NCBI GenBank assembly: GCA_041941305.1
Contig: JBGTQJ010000022.1
Coordinates: 62,001 to 126,000 of the forward strand
Direction of reading: 5' to 3'
DNA from: JANSWP01 sp041941305
GTDB lineage: Bacteria; Bacteroidota; Bacteroidia; Chitinophagales; Saprospiraceae
DNA length: 64,000 bases
The notes below the pieces were generated by a model that was given only the letters and a program-made list of their open reading frames with translations, was not told where the DNA came from and ran no database searches. Below, piece by piece: positions 27,169 through 34,823 of the stretch. A program made the translations under genes and the position numbers. Within the stretch, counting starts at the first letter, position 1. The number at the start of each line of letters is the position of its first letter.

Positions 27169-27816
27169 ATGATCCAACTCACCGATATTCAGCCAATTCC
27201 CCTTAAGGAGATGACCGATGGTATTAGCAAGGACTCTGAAGCCTTTGCCACGAAATGCCATTTTGAGAAGGGGAAAAACTATTTGGTTAAAGCACCTTCA
27301 GGCAGGGGGAAATCTACATTGCTGCATATCATTTATGGTCTAAGAAACGATTATGAAGGGGAAGTTTCATTTGATGGAAAAGATGTCAGGGATTTTCAAA
27401 CAGATGAATGGGCAGCCTATCGACGGGAAAAGTTTTCCATTGTTTTTCAAGACTTGCGTTTGTTTCCAAATTTAACAGCGTTTGAAAATATATTGCTAAA
27501 AACCCAACTGAAGGAATTTAAAACAGAAGAAGCCATCAGGGAAATGTCCAATCAATTGGGAATTGAAAATTTGTTGAATCAGAAGGCGGGAACCTTATCT
27601 TATGGTCAACGGCAACGAGTTGCCATTATCCGGGCTTTGAGTCAACCTTTTGATTTTTTGCTTTTGGATGAGCCATTCAGTCATTTGGACAAGGAAAATA
27701 CCGCAATTGCTTGTCGGCTAATTGAAAAAGAATACCATGCACAGGAAGCTGGAATTATTTTAGTGAGTTTGGGCGAAAAGTATGATTTCAAATACGATAA
27801 AGAATTAATTTTGTAA
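27169..27816 (+). CDS. orphan LolD-like ABC transporter ATP-binding protein
   Basis: A 215-residue ATPase subunit of the LolD/MacB type. Walker A is APSGRGKSTLL (42-52), the Q-loop is IVFQDLRLFP, the signature is LSYGQRQRV (143-151), and Walker B is FLLLDEP with catalytic Glu168. The switch histidine expected near residue 200 is missing (LVSLGEKYDF instead of the usual THD-like sequence). No permease gene is adjacent. It may serve a permease encoded elsewhere, or act in a non-transport role. ATG at 27169 is the only sensible start. Confidence 0.85.
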   Translation: MIQLTDIQPIPLKEMTDGISKDSEAFATKCHFEKGKNYLVKAPSGRGKSTLLHIIYGLRNDYEGEVSFDGKDVRDFQTDEWAAYRREKFSIVFQDLRLFPNLTAFENILLKTQLKEFKTEEAIREMSNQLGIENLLNQKAGTLSYGQRQRVAIIRALSQPFDFLLLDEPFSHLDKENTAIACRLIEKEYHAQEAGIILVSLGEKYDFKYDKELIL

Positions 27817-27897
27817 TTTTTAACTCTTTAATAGTCAATACCTTAAATCGTCATTTATTATTTCCTGAAGAAAGAAACTTTTTTTTTCAAAAATAAG

Positions 27898-27930
27898 TTT
27901 GACTATTTGATTTCAATTACTGTATATTTG
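27898..27930 (+). promoter_or_regulatory. promoter of the tRNA cluster
   Basis: TTTG at 27898-27901 and TATATTTG at 27923-27930 match the Bacteroidetes -33 and -7 boxes with a 21-base spacer. Transcription from here would pass through both 68-bp tRNA-like repeats before the intact tRNA-Gly, giving a leader of about 195 bases. A short CCCC-AAA-GGGG hairpin followed by T residues lies at about 27941-27960 and might attenuate. Confidence 0.65.
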
Positions 27931-27996
27931 CGTCGCTTTTCCCCAAAGGGGTCTTTTTTTAAGAGCAGAAAGGCATAAAAAAATAAACTGATTTTT

Positions 27997-28064
27997 GCGA
28001 AAGTAGCTTCCCGATAGCTATCGGGAGTTGAGCACGACCACAACAAGGTCTTGTTCCTGAATAA
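27997..28064 (+). repeat. tRNA-Gly-derived tandem repeat, unit 1
   Basis: 68-bp unit beginning GCGAAAGTAGCT, identical to the first 12 bases of the intact tRNA-Gly downstream. The D arm is replaced by the palindrome TCCCGATAGCTATCGGGA. Then GAGCACGACC and AGGTC reproduce the anticodon stem around a changed loop (ACAACAA). The T arm and 3' acceptor strand are missing, so it cannot form a normal tRNA. Confidence 0.85.
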
Positions 28065-28132
28065 GCGAAAGTAGCTTCCCGATAGCTATCGGGAGTTGAG
28101 CACGACCACAACAAGGTCTTGTTCCTGAATAA
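28065..28132 (+). repeat. tRNA-Gly-derived tandem repeat, unit 2
   Basis: Exact copy of the preceding 68-bp unit by eye, ending directly at the first base of the intact tRNA-Gly. Perfect identity of two non-functional copies points to recent duplication or to selection or gene conversion acting on them. Confidence 0.85.
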
Positions 28133-28205
<73 letters not shown>

Positions 28206-28206
28206 C

Positions 28207-28238
28207 AAAAGCCTTCAAAAGTTGAAGGCTTTTTTTTT
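28207..28238 (+). terminator. terminator after tRNA-Gly
   Basis: AGCCTTCAA (28210-28218) and TTGAAGGCT (28222-28230) form a perfect 9-bp stem with a 3-nt loop, followed by nine T. It would separate the tRNA-Gly transcript from tRNA-Leu unless there is read-through. Confidence 0.88.
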
Positions 28239-28283
28239 CATTTTCCAATCGCTTTAGCGATTAAGCGTTTGTTTAAACAGGAT

Positions 28284-28587
28284 GCCCGGATGGTGGAATT
28301 GGTAGACACGCCGGACTTAAACCAAATTTGAGTGCTCCCGAAGAAATTCGGGAAGTAGAACCTCTCAAATTCGGGGAAACCTTAACAGGTTAAGCTGATG
28401 GCAATCCCGAGCCAAGCCCCAAGCTTTGGGGAAGGTGTAGAGACTTGACGGGAGGTACCTAAGTTCATATGAATATGGTAAAGAGAAAGTCCAGACCACA
28501 AATTCAGTTAAGAAGCGTCGAAAGGCGTAGTTGGTAAGAAAATCCTGTGAGCTTCGGCTCGTGCGGGTTCAAGTCCCGCTCCGGGTA
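28284..28587 (+). tRNA. tRNA-Leu(UAA) interrupted by a group I intron
   Basis: Exon 1 (28284-28318) is GCCCGGA acceptor, a leucine-type D arm (GTGGAATTGGTAGACAC) and the 5' anticodon stem ending CTT, the last T being U34. Exon 2 (28539-28587) starts AAAATCC and holds the long variable arm GAGC-TTCG-GCTC, T arm GCGGGTTCAAGTCCCGC, acceptor TCCGGGT and discriminator A. Spliced, it gives an 84-base tRNA-Leu with anticodon UAA, very close to the standard bacterial form. The anticodon stem would have one C-U mismatch (position 28 with 42), which is odd. CCA is not encoded (ACTA follows). The intron is described separately. Confidence 0.93.
28319..28538 (+). ncRNA. group I intron in tRNA-Leu(UAA)
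   Basis: 220 nt, inserted after U34. P1 forms between exon ACUU (28315-28318) and the internal guide GAGU (28330-28333), with the conserved U-G pair at the splice site; UUU at 28327-28329 can pair with exon 2 AAA as P10. The intron ends in G (28538). Core strands are in order: P ATTCGGGGAAACC, Q AATCCCGAGCC, R GTAGAGACTTGACGGGAG and S AAGAGAAAGTCC. P7 is GACTT (28442-28446) with AAGTC (28487-28491). P2 is CCCGAA-GAAA-TTCGGG, and a GAAA-capped P9-like hairpin lies at 28514-28527. No homing endonuclease frame is present. The core reads like the IC3 introns of cyanobacterial tRNA-Leu(UAA), so self-splicing is expected. Confidence 0.92.
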
Positions 28588-28595
28588 CTATTTTT

Positions 28596-28636
28596 AAAGG
28601 GTGAAATCCTATGATGGGGATATCACCCTTTTTTTA
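28596..28636 (+). terminator. terminator after tRNA-Leu
   Basis: AAAGGGTGA (28596-28604) and TCACCCTTT (28623-28631) form a 9-bp stem with an 18-nt loop, followed by a T run. Confidence 0.8.
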
Positions 28637-28663
28637 TTCTCCTTCCAAAACCTAGTAAACTAA

Positions 28664-28876
28664 CTATTTATTTCCAGGTTTCCCGCCCTTTTTCTTCAAT
28701 GCCTTATAAGTATTCTCCACACTACTTACATAACTTTTAGCATAATATTGAACCTTCACCCAAGATAAAATCAAAAGGACAATAAAGAAAATAGTAGCGT
28801 CTTCAGAGGCATTTATAAGACTTAATACAATACCAAATAAGAAGGCGCTTTGAAGAGAATTGGACAAATCCTTCAT
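28664..28876 (-). CDS. small two-TM membrane protein
   Basis: A 70-residue protein from the ATG at 28876; a TTG seven codons upstream (28897) would lengthen it slightly. Two hydrophobic helices (about residues 10-24 and 27-44) are followed by a basic tail ending KKKGGKPGNK. No family is recognised. It is the last gene in a run of minus-strand genes beginning with the CHAT protein, 110 bases after the MBL-fold gene, and could be an accessory membrane component of that group. Confidence 0.5.
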   Translation of the reverse strand: MKDLSNSLQSAFLFGIVLSLINASEDATIFFIVLLILSWVKVQYYAKSYVSSVENTYKALKKKGGKPGNK

Positions 28877-28986
28877 GACTTCCACGACTTTTTGCAATAT
28901 TTGTTCTTGCTCTATTGATGGTGTTTATGTATTCCATAGGTTTTGTTTGAAGCACCGTCCAGAATTCTGCCTAAATCGTTTTTTCT

Positions 28987-29805
28987 TTAATTGGAGTATT
29001 TTGTGTTTATACCATTTGAGTCAACTAATATCTCAATATGGTAATTATCATCTGTTCTGGCAAATGTATACCCTTGTGAATTCAAAACATCAATAACTTC
29101 TTGATGAGGGTGATTATAAGGTCTATTATGGGTACTCATTGCTAGAAAGGCATTTGTCGGACAGTCCGTAGTCCATGTTCCATTTCCTGAATGGTCAAGT
29201 GTACCATTCCTTGAGCCATGATGAGGAATTTTAAAAAAGACTGTATTGTCAGGAATTTGGGACTTGATTACATCCCATACATCTTCTTCAGCATCGCCAG
29301 TTAACATACAAGTCATATCATGAAGTGTTAATGACATAACTATAGAATTATCGTTTTCGTTATCTGAAATTTCATCCTCATTCGGCCATAAAACATTAAT
29401 TTGGACATCACCAAAATTGGGAAAAATTCTATTATTATCAATGGCTTGATGATTAATCCCTGCCCTGTTGGCATAATTTTGTAAATGTGCAAGACTTGAG
29501 TTCAAAACACTTTTGGGGTAATAAAATCTTCTTGTACCAAAAGTCTTCATAATTCCTTTCAGTCCTTCCCCGTGATCAAGGTGTGCATGAGTTAGCATTA
29601 CCCAATCAAATAATGGTTTGTCAATTCTAGCTGTATTAAATTTTCTTTGGAAATATCTTTTTAGAAAAATAAAGCTTGATTTGAGATTTGAAGTATCATT
29701 AGAATCAATAAATGCATAGTGTTCGTCTCCATTGTTGTTAACAGTTTCAAGAAAAATTGAATCTCCCCAACCCACATTGATTAGAATTATTTTTAATTGG
29801 CTCAT
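28987..29805 (-). CDS. MBL-fold metallo-hydrolase (ComEC-like catalytic domain)
   Basis: A 272-residue protein from ATG at 29805, whose A is shared with the stop of the upstream gene (TAATG). The metallo-beta-lactamase motifs are present: LTHAHLDHGEGL (HxHxDH), GDAEEDVW with a metal-binding Asp, and KIPHHGSRNG. The opening KIILINVGWGDSIFLE (usually NVGQGD) is typical of ComEC/Rec2-type MBL domains, members of which degrade DNA or act on phosphodiesters. There is no signal peptide or membrane helix, so it is cytoplasmic. Free-standing MBL genes of this type occur in Bacteroidetes conflict loci. Translational coupling ties it to the 187-residue protein. Confidence 0.82.
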   Translation of the reverse strand: MSQLKIILINVGWGDSIFLETVNNNGDEHYAFIDSNDTSNLKSSFIFLKRYFQRKFNTARIDKPLFDWVMLTHAHLDHGEGLKGIMKTFGTRRFYYPKSVLNSSLAHLQNYANRAGINHQAIDNNRIFPNFGDVQINVLWPNEDEISDNENDNSIVMSLTLHDMTCMLTGDAEEDVWDVIKSQIPDNTVFFKIPHHGSRNGTLDHSGNGTWTTDCPTNAFLAMSTHNRPYNHPHQEVIDVLNSQGYTFARTDDNYHIEILVDSNGINTKYSN

Positions 29806-30368
29806 TATTTTATTTTTTGTAAATAATTTTTTCGATTTCCCTGATAAATTTCTTGTGATTGCAGAATCTGGTTCTTTGTCCATTGCTGGAAAACAGATGT
29901 TTCTTCTTCTGAAAAACTAATAGTAGGATCCTTTATATATTTAGTTTCGGTAATAAATTCTTCAGATGAGATAATATCATTTCTTAGTTGCCAACATAGA
30001 GTGAATTTCTCCTGGGAGATGCGAAATACTAAACCCTGTTTGAGTTTAGGTAAATCAAACCAGGAAGACGGTATCCAAATATCATTGATGTCTACAAATA
30101 ATCCTTCCTGTTCCTCAACAAACTCATACATTGAATCAATATCCTCAACCGTATTAAATTTCTCCACATCCTGGGCTGGTCCAACCAAAATAGCTTCAAG
30201 GTTTAATAGAAACATTGAAGAACTTAAACCCAAACCACTAATATTTAAATTTGGTAAAGGAGTATCAGATTGAATTGAATAATAGGAGCATCTAATCATT
30301 TTAATCCCATCAATATTCCTTTCCACGTCAGTAACAACAGGGATACTTAAGGAATTTTGCTGTATCAT
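29805..30368 (-). CDS. hypothetical protein coupled to MBL hydrolase
   Basis: A 187-residue cytoplasmic protein with no recognised domain. The N-terminal half is beta-rich (KMIRCSYYSIQS, ISGLGLSSSMFLLNLE) and the C-terminal half is helical with several acidic segments (FVEEQEGLFVDINDIW). Its stop codon overlaps the start of the MBL-fold gene by one base, so the two proteins are probably made in fixed ratio and may form a complex. It follows the 86-residue gene by 12 bases. Confidence 0.65.
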   Translation of the reverse strand: MIQQNSLSIPVVTDVERNIDGIKMIRCSYYSIQSDTPLPNLNISGLGLSSSMFLLNLEAILVGPAQDVEKFNTVEDIDSMYEFVEEQEGLFVDINDIWIPSSWFDLPKLKQGLVFRISQEKFTLCWQLRNDIISSEEFITETKYIKDPTISFSEEETSVFQQWTKNQILQSQEIYQGNRKNYLQKIK

Positions 30369-30380
30369 CTTATTTAAATT

Positions 30381-30641
30381 TTATTTTGATTTAATTGTGT
30401 ATCGCTCGAAACTACTTACCATTTGGAATGGCTGTCTTCTTTCCAAAAATAATGAAAATCCAAAATATTTATTACAAAAATACCAGAAGTTAATTAAGCA
30501 GGGAATTTTATTGTTTTGATATGGTCTCAAAGCTCGGCTAAGCGAAACAATTCTCCCGATTAAAGTATTACTTAACGTGTCAGATTTTCCATTTTGAGCT
30601 TTTAATTCTTTGATTTGTTGGTCTTTATTTTCTTCAGACAT
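30381..30641 (-). CDS. small hypothetical protein at head of MBL operon
   Basis: An 86-residue protein starting with ATG at 30641. The first 40 residues are polar and helical (MSEENKDQQIKELKAQNGK); the rest has aromatic and basic residues (INFWYFCNKYFGFSLFLE). No domain is recognised. It lies 80 bases downstream of the CHAT-protein stop and 12 bases upstream of the 187-residue gene. An intact frame, an ATG start and close spacing support it as a real gene. Confidence 0.5.
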   Translation of the reverse strand: MSEENKDQQIKELKAQNGKSDTLSNTLIGRIVSLSRALRPYQNNKIPCLINFWYFCNKYFGFSLFLERRQPFQMVSSFERYTIKSK

Positions 30642-30721
30642 GGAAGGGGATTAGATTAAAGTAAATTATTTAAATATGCAAACCCATACTTATCCTGGTT
30701 TTATCATTGAAATTCAACTCC

Positions 30722-33700
30722 CTATTCCACCAATACAAAGCCAGCCCAGAAATAAGGTTCTTCATAAAGAGCACGCATTTCTTTTTGTGCATCTGAAAAA
30801 GCCTCTTTGATGGGTTGCCCTTTTTCCAACCATTTTGAATAAAACAAATTCATCAGTTTAGAGGATTGGCGGTCTGGTACTTGCCACAAACTCATAATGA
30901 TGTATTTGGCACCTGCTATTTTAAAAGCTCGCTGTAAACCATAAACCCCTTCATTGCCATCTATACTGCCCAGGCCTGTTTCACATGCAGATAACACCAC
31001 TAGCTCAGTATCTGATAAATCCAGTTGACTGATCTCATATGCGGTCAAAATACCATCTTCCATTCCCTTTATGGTTGGATTTCCACTCCAGCGGTGATTG
31101 GCTCCTGCCATAAGCAATCCTGACCGGACCATTGGATGTTCGGATAGTTGGACGGGAGGAAGTTCGTCTGATTCAAGCATAGATGGGTCTACATAATCCT
31201 TTGGATCCGGGAAAAAGTAACCATGTGTGGCAATGTGAAGGATTTGAGGTGACTTGACGCGCCCTCCCTGCCTGTAAAAATGATCTTCTGTGGCATTATA
31301 ACCTTTACGTAAAGTAGCTGGAATTTCTGATTGCTCAAACAAGTGATAAATTTTGGCAACTTCCCTATCGGTCCATTCCAGGTACTGCCAAAAATCAACT
31401 CCGCCTCTTGTCCCATGATCCTCAATTTCCGTCAGGGAACCAAAAGAACCTTCAAAAGTCTCTTTATGCAAATCTGATAATGAGTTTAACATCGCTGTAG
31501 TGTCCATATCGTAACGGATACCGCCCCACAGCGAAATATCTATGGGATGAAAAACTTCAGTATCCTGCCTGAAAACAAGATTCCTGGTATTGCCCATTGG
31601 ATGGAGATTGTACTCATCAGCGATGGTAAGTTCAAAATCAATCGGGATGGCACCAAGGTTGATCCTATGGAGTAATCCGGAAGGAGAGCAATAAATATCC
31701 TCGACTCCTTTCAACAAATTGCCCAAGGGTTGCCAAACGAGTTGAAACAGGTTTTTTTGCTTATCAACCAAAGGTTTCAGACCTCGGTCTGGCCTTGCAT
31801 AAAGGTCAGCCACAAATTCAGCTCTTCGGGCAATATCTTTCCTGAAAATCTGTTTCAGTTCCTTTTCTTCAAAGAGGTATACTAGTTTTGGTTCTGCATA
31901 CCCAGGGCGCAACACATAGGCGACGTACAACACACTATCGGTCAGTTCACCTTTCTGATTGTAATAATTAAAATGACTAAATTCAATCGCTGCTTCATTT
32001 TCACCAAGCATGTTTTGTATTTCCTTGAAATCAATTACTTTCCTTCCTTGTCGAAATTGAGAGGAACGGTTACTAAGCTTAACTTCCAGATTTTGACAGT
32101 GGTTTCTCAGGCTGTCAAATGCAGGAATCCTGTCGCTTTTGGGTTTTGAATATTCTCTTGCTAAACGCCTATACAGAATTTCCCATTCTCGGAAAATTAC
32201 CCTCGATGTGGAGTCCTCCTGGGTCCTGAGATTTTGAAGCCATCTTTTATTGTTGTCCTGCATCAACCCTTTTAGCAACAGCTGATTGTTAAACCCAGCT
32301 GCAATCAGATCAGGGTGGTCAGGGCGGTCGATCAAATAGGAATAGGTTCTGTGAAAATAGGGAAGCAGTTTTTTGATATATGAATACTGGGAACGATCAT
32401 CTAAAGTCCGAATGCGGTATGTAACCTGATGAACTACATTGTGATTCAACCTTAAAAAACATTCTGCAGCTTCAGGTGCTTCCATTTCGCGGTACACCCT
32501 GCTCAGCACGCCAAGGTCCATGCCATACAAATAGTGCTCTTCGCCTAAGCTGTTGCTGGCATTTTCAAGTCCGTTCTTTATATAGGGAATTGCTTTTTCG
32601 TATGCTCCCATTTTGTAGTATAATAAACCGAGATTAGTGTAACTTATCCCAGTTTTGTAATGGTCTTCTCCCAGGCTCCTTATTGAATTTTCCAGGGCTT
32701 CAGTCAGCAGCGGTAAGGCTTTTTGATAATCCCTCATTTCTTCGTAAACCATTCCAAGATTGTTTAGGGACACTCCATACTCTACATGATCCTTCCCATA
32801 TTTTTCCTCAGTAACCTGTAGACTTCCTTTAAATAATGGCAATGCCCTGTCAAACTGCTTCATTTCAACATACACAAGTGCCAGGTTATTTTGTACGGTA
32901 CTGTAATTCGGATGACCTATTCCAAAATACTTTTCACGATTTTTCAAAGCATCTTCTAAAAGTGAGGCTGCTTTTTCGTAATTGCCCATGTCGAGGTATA
33001 ATGAGCCGAGGTTGTGCTGATAAGCTCCATAGGTCTGGGTTTCCTTACCTGAGGTCCTTCCTGCCCATTCCAGGACCTGAACCATCAGGGGCAGGGCTTT
33101 TTCAAAATTACCCATTTCCTGGTATATATATCCTATGCCACTAACTGTCTGTATGTACCATAGGTGTTCTTTACCAAAGGCTCGCTCATAAATCTGCAAA
33201 GCCTTTTGAAGGAGGTCCAAAGCTTTGTCAAGCTCCCCTGTCACCTGGTAGAGGTATCCCAACCGCGCAAGGCCAGAGGCATAAGATGTATTGTCTTCAC
33301 CAAACTTTTGTTTATACAATTCAGCAGCCTCCATAAACAATTCCAGGGCTTTTTCATATTCCCCCATTGTTTGATAAACTCCACCCAAACTGATAAGATT
33401 ATTCTCCCTGGCTGGATAATGATTAAATTTATCTTGATGTTGGTTTATGATTTCTGAAACCCTCAGAAATTGATCTAGGGCTTTTTCATATTCTCCTTTA
33501 GTTTGGTATATGTTGGCCAAACTATTATGGTCAGACACCTTATAAGAATGATAATACTTGTGGTCAGAATTATTGTCGTGTATTTCGGAAACCTTTAGAT
33601 ATAAATTTAGTGCTTTGTCGTATTCACCCATTTCCTGCAATAAATAACCCATTGCAAAAAGGCTGCTTGCATAGGGCAAACTATCTCTTCCATAAATTTT

Positions 33701-34423
33701 TCCCATAACCTCAAGTGACTCCTCTCGGAATGACAAGGCCTTGGGGTAATTACCTGTCTGCTGATAATGAGTACTTAACCAACCTAGAATCCCTCCATAA
33801 TAACTGTGATCCTTTCCCAGGGTCTTTTCTATATATTCTTTTCCTTCCAATAATACTGGCAAGGCCTTCTCATAATCGCCAATTCTATGATAATAATTTG
33901 CCATTGAAGCAGAAGTACCTGGGAATTTTGGATCGGCTCTTTTTTCCAAAAGGTAATTCACACAATCATGGTGAGATCTATTGGCTGCAAAGGACAGGGC
34001 AGTGACTCCATCAACCTTTTTCGTTCTTGCATTGTATTCTTTATCATTGACATCTATTTTGCAGGTCTCAACTAGGTATTTGAGTAGTTCAAGGTTGCCA
34101 GTACCAGCAGCCACACCAAGGAGATTGCCATAAAATTGCTGGCCCAGAAAATAAATGACGCCTTTCATTGTATAATCGGCATCATTATCTACAAGATACT
34201 TTACTATTTCAAGGTCTGATTTATAAGCTGCCCACATCAGAATAGTCGCAAGGTTTGTATCCCTGGCATTGACATTTGCTCCCTGGTCAATCAAAGTTTG
34301 CACTTTTTCAAAATCGTTTGCTATTACTGCTTGACGTAATAATGTATCTAAAGTTGCCTGATTCTTTTGAGCAAAAGTGCTGAGTCCAAAAAACAGGAAT
34401 AGGAGGAAGAACGATTTTTTCAT
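30722..34423 (-). CDS. secreted ankyrin-TPR-CHAT protease
   Basis: A 1233-residue protein. A signal peptide (MKKSFFLLFLFFGLSTFA, cleaved before QKNQ) is followed by ankyrin repeats (about 20-170; VNARDTNLATILMWAA, DGVTALSFAA), about a dozen kinesin-light-chain-type TPRs (about 175-690; YxxMGEYEKALELF pattern) and a C-terminal CHAT domain (about 880-1233). CHAT is the caspase-HetF-associated cysteine protease fold. The catalytic pair is His1067 in HIATHGYF and Cys1147 in VLSACETGLG. TPR-CHAT proteins are proteases, one of them being the Csx29 partner of type III-E CRISPR. Here export is predicted and no CRISPR genes are near, so a periplasmic or surface role is likely. The ankyrin fusion is unusual. 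Confidence 0.88.
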   Translation of the reverse strand: MKKSFFLLFLFFGLSTFAQKNQATLDTLLRQAVIANDFEKVQTLIDQGANVNARDTNLATILMWAAYKSDLEIVKYLVDNDADYTMKGVIYFLGQQFYGNLLGVAAGTGNLELLKYLVETCKIDVNDKEYNARTKKVDGVTALSFAANRSHHDCVNYLLEKRADPKFPGTSASMANYYHRIGDYEKALPVLLEGKEYIEKTLGKDHSYYGGILGWLSTHYQQTGNYPKALSFREESLEVMGKIYGRDSLPYASSLFAMGYLLQEMGEYDKALNLYLKVSEIHDNNSDHKYYHSYKVSDHNSLANIYQTKGEYEKALDQFLRVSEIINQHQDKFNHYPARENNLISLGGVYQTMGEYEKALELFMEAAELYKQKFGEDNTSYASGLARLGYLYQVTGELDKALDLLQKALQIYERAFGKEHLWYIQTVSGIGYIYQEMGNFEKALPLMVQVLEWAGRTSGKETQTYGAYQHNLGSLYLDMGNYEKAASLLEDALKNREKYFGIGHPNYSTVQNNLALVYVEMKQFDRALPLFKGSLQVTEEKYGKDHVEYGVSLNNLGMVYEEMRDYQKALPLLTEALENSIRSLGEDHYKTGISYTNLGLLYYKMGAYEKAIPYIKNGLENASNSLGEEHYLYGMDLGVLSRVYREMEAPEAAECFLRLNHNVVHQVTYRIRTLDDRSQYSYIKKLLPYFHRTYSYLIDRPDHPDLIAAGFNNQLLLKGLMQDNNKRWLQNLRTQEDSTSRVIFREWEILYRRLAREYSKPKSDRIPAFDSLRNHCQNLEVKLSNRSSQFRQGRKVIDFKEIQNMLGENEAAIEFSHFNYYNQKGELTDSVLYVAYVLRPGYAEPKLVYLFEEKELKQIFRKDIARRAEFVADLYARPDRGLKPLVDKQKNLFQLVWQPLGNLLKGVEDIYCSPSGLLHRINLGAIPIDFELTIADEYNLHPMGNTRNLVFRQDTEVFHPIDISLWGGIRYDMDTTAMLNSLSDLHKETFEGSFGSLTEIEDHGTRGGVDFWQYLEWTDREVAKIYHLFEQSEIPATLRKGYNATEDHFYRQGGRVKSPQILHIATHGYFFPDPKDYVDPSMLESDELPPVQLSEHPMVRSGLLMAGANHRWSGNPTIKGMEDGILTAYEISQLDLSDTELVVLSACETGLGSIDGNEGVYGLQRAFKIAGAKYIIMSLWQVPDRQSSKLMNLFYSKWLEKGQPIKEAFSDAQKEMRALYEEPYFWAGFVLVE

Positions 34424-34823
34424 TTTTCAAAAATTTTTGAACAAAAAAATCTTCCCGGAATGCTCTTAAAATTAGTGAATTATTCCAACTCTAACAATAT
34501 TGTCCTTTTTGTATGTCTGGTAAAATAAATTAATCTGAATTTTAAGGTATTGATTACCCAATCGAATTCAATCTTTTCAAAATCCTGGTTATTTTATCAT
34601 GTTAATGGATCGCCGAATTGGCTATTCCATTCAAAAGTTTTCGGTATAAAAGTAACGTCCGCGAAAGGAATATCTCTATGAACCGTTGGGAGTTAAAATG
34701 AAACCAAAAAACTAGTTGGATCCGCACCCCTATTCAATTTGTCACGGCTTCTTTTCCTTATGGAGGACAATTGATTTGGGATGATCCAATATTACCTACA
34801 ATTACTTTCATAATTCCAATAGC
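34424..34823. other. intergenic region with possible coding remnant
   Basis: About 400 bases. A 37-codon plus-strand frame with no start codon ends at TAA 34824-34826; its translation includes TPIQFVTASFPYGGQLIW, which looks protein-like and may be the tail of a decayed gene. The rest is AT-rich, with the CHAT-gene promoter expected near 34424-34480. Confidence 0.35.

Noticed and set aside
28319..28538. tRNA-Leu insert considered as two separate tRNA fragments or an integration site
   Set aside because: Splice-site pairing, terminal G and ordered group I core strands explain the insert fully; there is no integrase or att duplication.
32836..34005. Plus-strand frames antisense to the TPR-CHAT gene
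   Set aside because: They are shadows of the TPR repeats; the minus-strand frame has continuous domain structure.
30722..34423. TPR-CHAT gene considered as a type III-E CRISPR (Csx29-like) component
   Set aside because: It has a signal peptide and ankyrin repeats, and no gRAMP/Cas7-11 gene or CRISPR array is nearby.
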